DNA from: a bacterium
Lineage (GTDB): Bacteria; Actinomycetota; Thermoleophilia; Solirubrobacterales; 70-9
DNA length: 36,291 nucleotides
Assembly (NCBI GenBank): GCA_023251935.1
Contig: JAHEXV010000019.1
Coordinates: 1-36,291, forward strand
Direction: 5' to 3'
How positions within the stretch are numbered: the stretch's first letter is position 1; every line of letters starts with the position of its first letter. Positions 30,725 to 36,291 of this stretch are shown piece after piece. A program made the position numbers and the translations under genes. Below the pieces are notes generated by a model, which worked only from the letters and a program-made list of their open reading frames with translations, searched no databases and was not told the origin of the DNA.

Positions 30725-30967
30725 ATGACCAAGAACCGCAAGCTGATCCCCTGGGCGATCGCCGCGGGCGTTGTCTTGATCGTGATCGCGATTATCTATT
30801 GGGCCGAGCCTGCCGGATCGCTGCCGTCCTTCTTCCCGGGCCACGACGCGGGATCGAGTCACCACCACTTCAAGCACGGAATCTTGGCCTTCATCCTGGG
30901 AGTTGGCTGCTTCATCTTCGCCTGGTTCCAGACCGGCCCCTCATCGCGCGCCCCGGCCGGTAGCTAG
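30725..30967 (+). CDS. Small two-helix membrane protein
   Basis: 80 aa from the ATG at 30725. Two hydrophobic helices (WAIAAGVVLIVIAIIYWA and GILAFILGVGCFIFAWFQTG) joined by a His-rich loop (GHDAGSSHHHFKHG) that could bind metal. No family recognised. Ends 6 nt before uppP, suggesting one transcript. The upstream TTTACG/TCTAAA pair near 30690-30715 could be its promoter. Confidence 0.7.
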   Translation: MTKNRKLIPWAIAAGVVLIVIAIIYWAEPAGSLPSFFPGHDAGSSHHHFKHGILAFILGVGCFIFAWFQTGPSSRAPAGS

Positions 30968-30973
30968 CGGCCC

Positions 30974-31840
30974 GTGCACCCCATCTCCTACCTCCAGGGG
31001 GCGATCCTCGGCGCGCTGCAGGGGATCGCGGAGCCGTTTCCGATCTCGAGCCTGGGGCACGGCGTCGTTTATCCCCGCCTGCTCGGCTGGAACATCCACC
31101 AAAACGACGACTACTTCCTCGCCTTCCTGGTCGCCACCCACGTCGCCACCGCCGCGGTGCTCCTGTTCATGTTTCTCGATGATTGGAAGCGGATTGTGCG
31201 GGGGCTGGGCCGTTCGTTGCAGGCTCGCGAGATCGCGCCGGACGACTCGGACGCCCGCCTCGGCTGGCTCCTGGTCGTCGGCACGATCCCGGCGGGCACG
31301 ATCGGCCTCCTGCTGGAGCATCCGCTGCGCAGCCTGTTCGCCTCCTCGGCCTCGGCGGCGGCGTTCCTGATCGTCAACGGCGTCCTGCTGCTCGCCTTCG
31401 AGCGCCTGCGCCGCCGGCCGCCCCGACCGGGCGACTATCTCGGCGACTCCGACGCCCGGATTGCGAAGCTCACCTGGCGCCAGGCGTTCGGGGTCGGCAC
31501 CGCGCAGGCCGCGGCGCTCATCCCCGGCATCTCCCGCTCCGGGATCACCATGGGCAGCGGGCTTCTGTTCGGGCTCTCGAACGAGGACGCGGCCCGCTAT
31601 TCCTTTCTGCTCGCCACCCCGATCATCGGCGCCGCGGGCGTGCTGAAGATCCCGGACCTCCTGGGCTCGGCCGGCAACGGCGTCCGAGGCCCGGCGCTCC
31701 TCGGCGCCCTCTGCGCGGCGCTGACCACCTACGTCGCCGTCAAGTTCCTGCTCAGGTTCTTTCAGACCAACACCCTGACGCCGCTCGGCATCTACTGCAT
31801 CGCGTTCGGCGTCTTCTGCACCCTGGTCTTCGCGCTGTAG
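30974..31840 (+). CDS. uppP: Undecaprenyl-diphosphatase (BacA/UppP family)
   Basis: 288 aa from the GTG at 30974. Active-site motif 1 is LQGIAEPFPISSLGHGV (Q16, E20, H29; QxxxE variant with SLGH in place of the usual SSAH). Motif 2 is PGISRSGIT. About eight hydrophobic helices. The enzyme removes a phosphate from undecaprenyl diphosphate to recycle the lipid carrier for peptidoglycan and wall-polymer synthesis. The changed SLGH motif sets it apart from the commonest BacA sequence. Followed by a strong terminator. Confidence 0.9.
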   Translation: MHPISYLQGAILGALQGIAEPFPISSLGHGVVYPRLLGWNIHQNDDYFLAFLVATHVATAAVLLFMFLDDWKRIVRGLGRSLQAREIAPDDSDARLGWLLVVGTIPAGTIGLLLEHPLRSLFASSASAAAFLIVNGVLLLAFERLRRRPPRPGDYLGDSDARIAKLTWRQAFGVGTAQAAALIPGISRSGITMGSGLLFGLSNEDAARYSFLLATPIIGAAGVLKIPDLLGSAGNGVRGPALLGALCAALTTYVAVKFLLRFFQTNTLTPLGIYCIAFGVFCTLVFAL

Positions 31841-31846
31841 AGCTGG

Positions 31847-31879
31847 CGGCCCGGCCGCGCTCGGGGCGCGGCCGGGCCG
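31847..31879 (+). terminator. 14-bp GC hairpin, terminator of uppP
   Basis: GGCCCGGCCGCGC pairs perfectly with GCGCGGCCGGGCC across TCGGG, plus one flanking C-G pair. Begins 6 nt after the stop. Confidence 0.7.
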
Positions 31880-31888
31880 GGAAGAGAA

Positions 31889-31925
31889 GGCGCGCGACCC
31901 GGGGCAGGGAAGTAGGTCGCGCGCC
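31889..31925 (+). other. Second perfect hairpin in the uppP-regulator gap
   Basis: GGCGCGCGACC pairs with GGTCGCGCGCC (11 bp) across a 15-nt purine-rich loop. No gene overlaps it. Could be part of an RNA leader or a second terminator. Confidence 0.5.
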
Positions 31926-31982
31926 GCACGAGAGAGGACTTCTCGCTGCTGTGGCAGTCTCGTCTGACGGGCCTGCGGACGG

Positions 31983-32026
31983 GTGAACATTCCGAGAACC
32001 CGGGTGTAAAAGTTCTGTGAACGGGT
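31983..32026 (-). promoter_or_regulatory. PHO-box-like 11-bp repeats upstream of the regulator
   Basis: On the minus strand the four consecutive 11-nt units start with GTTCACAGAAC, TTTTACACCCG, GGTTCTCGGAA and end with TGTTCACC. GTTCAC is the core of the actinobacterial PhoP direct-repeat unit. It lies about 90 nt before the response-regulator ATG. Confidence 0.45.
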
Positions 32027-32116
32027 GGTGGTGGCGACCGCGTCCCGACTACCATGGTGGCGGCTCAGACGAGCGAGGCGGGGCCGGTGCGACCGGTCCC
32101 GGCCTCGCGGCCAATC

Positions 32117-32935
32117 ATGACGAGCCCCGAGACGGCGACACTTCGAGTAGCGATCATCGACGACGACTCGGGGTTCGTCCACGTCCTCGCCAAGCGTCTG
32201 GACAGCGCCGGCTGCCAGCACCGAACCCTCTCCGGCCCGGTGCCGGCGGAGGAGCTGGCGGCGATGAAGCTGAACGCGCTGGTGGTCGACCCGGTGCTGC
32301 TGGGCCCGCTCGGCTGGGACTTCATCGAGCGGGTCTGCGGAATGCTCCCCGACATCGGGGTGATCGTCTGCACCCAGGGCGCGACCGTCGCCCAGAGGGT
32401 CCGAGGGCTTCGCCTCGGGGCCGACGACTGGGTGGCCAAGCCCTGCCATCCGGATGAGGTGATGGCGCGGATCGAGGCGGTGGTTCGCCGCCACCGCCGT
32501 GGCCGCACGCGCGCGGACACCGGGCCGCTCGTGGCCGGCGAGCTCGAGGTTCGGCCCGACCGGTTCCAGGCCTACGTGGGAGGCGAGAGCCTCGAGCTGA
32601 CGAGGCGCGAGTTCGAGCTGCTCCAAGCTCTCGCTGACCACGGGGGCAAGGTGCTGGAGCGCGACGAGATATATCAGCGCGTCTGGGGCTACGCGATGAT
32701 CCACGGCGATCGCTCCGTGGACGTGTTCGTGCGCAAGCTGCGCTCCAAGCTCCAGAAGCGCTCTCCCGCATGGGAGTACATCCACACCCACTTCGGGATC
32801 GGCTACCGGTTTGACGCGAAGCCGGTCGAGGCCACGGGGGACGCGCCGGTCGCAGAGGGGTCGTTGGGGCCGTCGGCTGACGGCGAATCGGCCGACGCAT
32901 CGGAGCTGGACGCCGCAAGCGCCGCCGGCCGCTAG
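32117..32935 (+). CDS. OmpR/PhoB-type response regulator
   Basis: 272 aa from the ATG at 32117 (MTSPETATLRVAIIDDD). Receiver: acidic D15-D17, phosphoacceptor D58 (ALVVDPVLLG), Lys in WVAKPCHPDEV. DNA-binding winged helix: ELEVRPDRFQAYVGGESLELTRREFELLQALADHGGKVL to VDVFVRKLRSKLQKRSP and THFGIGYRF. A 45-aa acidic tail follows. No sensor kinase is adjacent. Its place before pst and the 11-bp repeat boxes imply a PhoB/PhoP role. An upstream start at 32054 is open in frame but has no good ribosome site. Confidence 0.85.
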   Translation: MTSPETATLRVAIIDDDSGFVHVLAKRLDSAGCQHRTLSGPVPAEELAAMKLNALVVDPVLLGPLGWDFIERVCGMLPDIGVIVCTQGATVAQRVRGLRLGADDWVAKPCHPDEVMARIEAVVRRHRRGRTRADTGPLVAGELEVRPDRFQAYVGGESLELTRREFELLQALADHGGKVLERDEIYQRVWGYAMIHGDRSVDVFVRKLRSKLQKRSPAWEYIHTHFGIGYRFDAKPVEATGDAPVAEGSLGPSADGESADASELDAASAAGR

Positions 32936-33008
32936 GCGAGGGGGCCGCACGTCGCGGCTTGCTCGCAGGCTGGTCGGGAGCGATGGGCGAGGCCGTTGAC
33001 CGAAGCTC

Positions 33009-33052
33009 GTTCACAGGCTCTTCACAACTGGGCCACAACTCGGTAACAGGGC
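33009..33052 (+). promoter_or_regulatory. PHO box: four 11-bp direct repeats before pstS
   Basis: Consecutive units GTTCACAGGCT, CTTCACAACTG, GGCCACAACTC and GGTAACAGGGC, in register every 11 nt. The first matches the GTTCAC-type direct-repeat unit bound by PhoP/PhoB-like regulators in actinobacteria. The block ends 61 nt before the pstS start. Confidence 0.7.
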
Positions 33053-33113
33053 CGGGCACCGGCACTGGGAGGCTCCGAGCGAAAGGTCTCGACGAACTCA
33101 CGAAGGAGCCTTC

Positions 33114-34160
33114 TTGATCTCACGCAAGTCCGTACTTGCCATCTTTGCCTGCGGTCTGATCGCGGTGGGCGTCGCCGCCTGCGGCTCGAGCTCCAGCAGC
33201 TCGACGTCTAGTTCCTCGGGTGGTCCGATCACCGGCGCGGGCAGCACGTTCATCGCCCCACTGATGTCGAAGTGGCAGTCCGACTACGCGTCGAGGACTG
33301 GCGACACCGTCACCTACGGGGCGGTCGGCTCGGGCGCGGGGATCGAGCAGATCACCGCTCGCACGGTCGACTTCGGCGCCAGCGACGCGCCGATGACATC
33401 TGACCAGCTGAGCGCCTGCAAGGGCTGCATCCAGGTCCCCTGGTCCCTCGGCGCGGTCGTGCCCGCCTACAACCTGAGCGGCGCGCCCAACAACCTCAAG
33501 CTCACAGGACAGGTTCTGGCCGAAATCTACCTGGGCAACGTCACGGCCTGGAACGACCCGGCGATCGCGAAGCTCAACCCGGGCGTCAGCCTTCCGTCGA
33601 CCAAGATCACGCCTGTCTACCGCACCGACGGCTCCGGTGACACCTACGCGTTCACCGACTACCTCTCCCATGTGAGCCCGGAGTTCGACTCGACGGTCGG
33701 GACCGCCACCGAGGTCAAGTTCCCAATCGGCGTCGGCGGCAACGGCAGCGACGGCGTCGCCGCCTCGGTCTCGAAGACCGACGGCGCGATTGGCTACCTG
33801 ACGATCGCCTACGTGAACTCGAACGGATTCAACTACGCGCTGCTCCAGAACGCCGCGGGCAACTACCCGAAGGCCACCATCCCGGCGATCAACGCCGCGG
33901 CGGCGACGGCCAAGTCGGTGCCGCCCAGCGGGGTTTCGATCGTCGATCCGCCCGCCTCCGCGAAGAACGCCTGGCCAGACTCGACCTTCACCTACGTGAT
34001 CGTCCCGACGAGCACCGACAAGGCCGACGCGCTGAAGAAGTTCATCACCTACGCGCTCGGCGCCGGGCAGTCGTTCGCGGAAGGGCTGGGGTACGGAACG
34101 CTGCCAAAGCAGGTGGTCTCCGACAGCAAGGCCGCGCTTAACAAGGTTGACTCGTCCTGA
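33114..34160 (+). CDS. pstS: Phosphate-binding lipoprotein PstS
   Basis: 348 aa from the TTG at 33114, with GAAGGAG 6 nt upstream. Lipoprotein signal sequence MISRKSVLAIFACGLIAV with lipobox VAAC, then a Ser-rich linker. The PBP domain has the phosphate-site segments TGAGSTFIAPLMSKW, GSGAGIEQI, SDAPMT and YRTDGSGDTYAFTDYL. It captures phosphate outside the membrane for PstCAB. First gene of the pst operon, behind the PHO box. Confidence 0.95.
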   Translation: MISRKSVLAIFACGLIAVGVAACGSSSSSSTSSSSGGPITGAGSTFIAPLMSKWQSDYASRTGDTVTYGAVGSGAGIEQITARTVDFGASDAPMTSDQLSACKGCIQVPWSLGAVVPAYNLSGAPNNLKLTGQVLAEIYLGNVTAWNDPAIAKLNPGVSLPSTKITPVYRTDGSGDTYAFTDYLSHVSPEFDSTVGTATEVKFPIGVGGNGSDGVAASVSKTDGAIGYLTIAYVNSNGFNYALLQNAAGNYPKATIPAINAAAATAKSVPPSGVSIVDPPASAKNAWPDSTFTYVIVPTSTDKADALKKFITYALGAGQSFAEGLGYGTLPKQVVSDSKAALNKVDSS

Positions 34161-34164
34161 GCCA

Positions 34165-35151
34165 GTGACCACCGAGAGCGCCGCTGCCTCCCTAGGCCCC
34201 GCCCTCAGCGGCCGGCGGCGCGGGATCCTCGATCGATTCGGCGACAGGGGCCTTTACCTGATCACCCTGGCCGCGGCGATCGGTTCCGTGGTGATCCTCG
34301 GTGGCCTCACCTATAAGGTCATCGACGAGGCGTCGAGCGCAATCTCGAGCTACGGGCTCGGCTTCCTGACCACCTCGAACTGGGATCCCGTCCACGAGCA
34401 ATTCGGTGCCGCGCAACTCCTCTACGGCACGGCGGTGAGCTCGTTCGGGGCGCTCCTGCTCGCCACCCCGCTGTCGATCGCGATCGCCCTCTTCCTCACC
34501 GAGCTCGCCCCCCGCGGCACCCGTACCCCGATCGCCACCCTGGTGGAGCTGCTGGCGGGGATCCCGAGCGTGATCCTGGGCCTCTGGGGGATTCTGGTGC
34601 TCGGCCCGGCCATGCAGTCGACGATCGAGCCCGCTCTCCACTCGGCGCTCGGCTGGATCCCGGTGATCGGCTCTCTGTTCGGCGGCGAGTACGGGATCGT
34701 CGGCCTGTTCCCCGCGATCGTGATCCTGACGATCATGACCGTGCCGATCGTCTCCAGCCTGACGCGGGAGATCTTCACCACGGTCCCGCCGACTGCCAAG
34801 GAGGGAGCGCTCGCGCTCGGCGGAACTCGCTGGGAGATGATCAAGACTGTGGTGCTGCCCTACTCGCGCCCCGGCATCGTCGCCGCGGTCATGCTCGGCC
34901 TCGGGCGCGCGGTGGGCGAGGCGATCGCCGTCTCACAGGTGATCGGCGGGGCGCCTGGTATCCACGCCAACCTGTTCTTGCCCGCTCAGTCCGCCGCTGG
35001 CCAGATCGCCGCCCAGTACCTCGGAGCGACCGGTCCAGCGACCGCGGCGCTGGCCTACCTCGCCGTGATCCTGCTGTTGCTGTCGGTTGTTTTCAACGCC
35101 ATGGCGCGGATCTTGGTGCGCGCCGTCCAGCAGCGAGCAAGCCAGACATGA
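34165..35151 (+). CDS. pstC: Phosphate ABC transporter permease PstC
   Basis: 328 aa from the GTG at 34165, 4 nt after the pstS stop; an earlier TTG (34147) overlaps pstS and is less likely. Six hydrophobic helices. The permease signature (EAA-type loop) is TAKEGALALGGTRWEMIKTVVLPYSRPGIVAAVMLGLGRAVGEAIA. Forms the membrane channel with PstA. Confidence 0.93.
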   Translation: MTTESAAASLGPALSGRRRGILDRFGDRGLYLITLAAAIGSVVILGGLTYKVIDEASSAISSYGLGFLTTSNWDPVHEQFGAAQLLYGTAVSSFGALLLATPLSIAIALFLTELAPRGTRTPIATLVELLAGIPSVILGLWGILVLGPAMQSTIEPALHSALGWIPVIGSLFGGEYGIVGLFPAIVILTIMTVPIVSSLTREIFTTVPPTAKEGALALGGTRWEMIKTVVLPYSRPGIVAAVMLGLGRAVGEAIAVSQVIGGAPGIHANLFLPAQSAAGQIAAQYLGATGPATAALAYLAVILLLLSVVFNAMARILVRAVQQRASQT

Positions 35152-36038
35152 GCCAGCCCGCCGGCACCCACCCGCTGCTTGCCACCAACGGCAATCTGCG
35201 GCGGCGCCACGCCGTGAATCGCGCTGTGGAGATCAGCGCCTGGATTGCGGCCCTGCTCGCCGTGGCCGTGCTGGCACTCGTGATCACAAGCGTCGCGGTC
35301 AAGGGGATCAGCTCGATCAACATCGATTTCTTCACCAAGAACACGGCGAACTTCGGCGGCGGTGGGATCGGCAACGCGATCGTCGGCAGCGCGATCATCG
35401 TCGGCGTCGCGACCCTGATGGCCGTCCCGCTCGGGATCCTGGTTGCGATCTACACCAGCGAATTCGCGGGTCAGCGGTCGGCCTTCGCGATCCGCTACGT
35501 ACTCGACATCCTGAACGGGGTCCCCACGATCGTCACGGCGATCTTCATCTTCGGGCTGATCGTCGTCCCCCAGGGCAAGCAGAGCGGCTTCGCGGGGTCG
35601 GTCGCGCTGGCGATCGTGATGCTGCCGCTTATTGCGCGATCCTGCCACGAGGTGCTGACCCTTGTGCCCGGCGCCGTCAAGGAAGCTGGGCTGGCGCTCG
35701 GGGCGAGCCGCTGGCGGACCACGCTCTCCGTCGTGATCCCAACCGCTATCAGCGGGATGATCACCGGCGCGCTCTTGGCGGTTGCGCGGGCGGCTGGAGA
35801 GACCGCGCCGCTGCTGCTGACCACCTCGATCTTCCCGGACCTGGTGCAGACCAGTCCGGGACAGGCGATACCGAACATCCCGGTGACGATCTTCAAGTAC
35901 TCGGAATCCCCCGACCCCACCAAGCACGCCCAGGCTTGGGGGGCAGCGCTGATCCTGATCCTCTTCGTCCTTCTCATCAGCATCATCGCCAGAACGTTTT
36001 CCGCTCGAACCCGACGCCGTCTTGGGGCAGCCAGATAG
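35148..36038 (+). CDS. pstA: Phosphate ABC transporter permease PstA
   Basis: 296 aa, start overlapping pstC by ATGA. Six helices and the EAA-type loop KEAGLALGASRWRTTLSVVIPTAISGMITGALLAVARAAGETAPLLL. Family-typical N-terminal segment INIDFFTKNTANFGGGGIGNAIVGS. Partner of PstC in phosphate uptake. Confidence 0.93.
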   Translation: MSQPAGTHPLLATNGNLRRRHAVNRAVEISAWIAALLAVAVLALVITSVAVKGISSINIDFFTKNTANFGGGGIGNAIVGSAIIVGVATLMAVPLGILVAIYTSEFAGQRSAFAIRYVLDILNGVPTIVTAIFIFGLIVVPQGKQSGFAGSVALAIVMLPLIARSCHEVLTLVPGAVKEAGLALGASRWRTTLSVVIPTAISGMITGALLAVARAAGETAPLLLTTSIFPDLVQTSPGQAIPNIPVTIFKYSESPDPTKHAQAWGAALILILFVLLISIIARTFSARTRRRLGAAR

Positions 36039-36044
36039 TGAGCC

Positions 36045-36092
36045 ATGAATGCGAGGGAGCGCCCTGTGATGAACTACGAGCCGAGGGCCTGA
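36045..36092 (+). CDS. Short ORF between pstA and pstB
   Basis: An ATG at 36045 opens a 15-codon frame (MNARERPVMNYEPRA), ending 26 nt before the pstB ATG. No SD is close, and the ORF may be chance. Confidence 0.2.
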   Translation: MNARERPVMNYEPRA

Positions 36093-36118
36093 AGGTGGCC
36101 GATCCTGAGGAGACGACG

Positions 36119-36291
36119 ATGCCGCGGAGCCCGGGAGAGGCGGAATCGGCGCCGCGACCCCCCGAGTCGCCGACGATGTCCGGGCCGCCCGCGGGCATCG
36201 AGGAGATGCACGCGACGCGCCATGTGCGGCTCGAGGACCTGAACGCCTATTACGGCTCGAACCATGCGGTCAAGGACGTCAACCTCAGCTT
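36119..36291 (+). CDS. pstB: Phosphate ABC transporter ATPase PstB (3' partial)
   Basis: Start at ATG 36119 with GAGGAG 6 nt upstream; a GTG at 36095 in the same frame is possible. A Pro/Glu-rich ~28-aa extension precedes the family-like start VRLEDLNAYYGSNHAVKDVNL, typical of PstB just before the Walker A loop. The window ends there, so the ATPase motifs are not visible. Fourth gene of the pst operon. Confidence 0.85.
   Translation, partial: MPRSPGEAESAPRPPESPTMSGPPAGIEEMHATRHVRLEDLNAYYGSNHAVKDVNLS

Noticed and set aside
1-36291. CRISPR arrays, tRNA or rRNA genes
   Set aside because: Looked for regular spaced repeats and TTCGA/TTCAA T-loops with pairing stems; found only the tmRNA T-arm.

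Overview
The window is high-GC DNA (roughly two-thirds G+C by eye) from an actinobacterium. Gene content (Rpf-type secreted protein, SigA-like sigma factor, two class III cyclases, ECF42-type sigma factor with a DGPF-protein partner, a Pho-type response regulator beside pst, PHO-like 11-bp repeats) fits a deep-branching soil actinobacterium such as Thermoleophilia/Solirubrobacterales. That placement is inference; the window has no rRNA to test it. The gene density and the mixture of housekeeping and accessory genes point to a chromosome.

Layout. (1) 1-3649: a 5'-truncated coiled-coil/proline-rich/helix-hairpin-helix protein, a SixA-type phosphatase, an M50 site-2-type protease, and a divergent exported serine hydrolase. 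(2) 3741-4099: a complete tmRNA (ssrA) gene whose reading frame gives the tag (A)GKTISADHEFALAA, followed by a strong hairpin and non-coding sequence. (3) 4411-10582: an alpha/beta-hydrolase-adenylate cyclase fusion, an RCC1-repeat remnant, an NTF2-like protein, an MBL-fold hydrolase, a DGPF protein with an ECF42-type sigma factor, a GNAT, a membrane-anchored zincin and a small membrane protein. (4) 10805-14053: amt behind a duplicated translation-start region, lysR, a Usp protein and strong convergent terminators. (5) 14061-20245: a TIR-like-domain protein, a SigA-type sigma factor with a clear promoter, a VOC dioxygenase-like protein, a second class III cyclase, a Cys/His-rich small protein coupled to a CrtI/PYROXD2-type oxidoreductase, and a phosphoesterase. 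(6) about 20300-23360: an accessory segment with small zinc-ribbon and unknown proteins, an HNH protein, an IS1595-type transposase, an HTH passenger and an antisense small ORF. It is flanked by two inverted ~40-bp modules, each containing a CRP-type palindrome. (7) 23558-26520: an Rpf-like protein, a SpoIIM-like membrane protein, an enoyl-CoA hydratase and an HD-domain protein. (8) 26509-29584: a divergent arsenic-resistance locus, arsM-methyltransferase-arsR on the minus strand and leader ORF-arsC-aquaporin on the plus strand. (9) 29585-31840: a second enoyl-CoA hydratase, two small membrane proteins and UppP. (10) 32117-36291: a PhoB-type response regulator and pstS-pstC-pstA-pstB, with pstB cut by the window end.

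How parts work together. The ars genes make a complete pathway: arsenate reduction (ArsC), arsenite exit through an aquaglyceroporin, arsenite methylation (ArsM) and control by ArsR from a shared AT-rich operator. The response regulator and pst genes form a phosphate-starvation module with 11-bp repeat boxes upstream of both units. Two cAMP-forming enzymes and two CRP-like palindromes suggest cyclic-nucleotide control, although no CRP gene is in the window.

Most unusual points: two genes whose only plausible starts are ATC, each with an SD-like run 8 nt upstream; a duplicated start region creating an 8-codon ORF abutting amt; a nested double palindrome over the transposase promoter; a 20-bp perfect palindrome that supplies both stop codons of a convergent pair; and a TIR-like protein of unknown role beside the sigma factor. 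I found no CRISPR array, tRNA, rRNA, prophage or secretion cluster.
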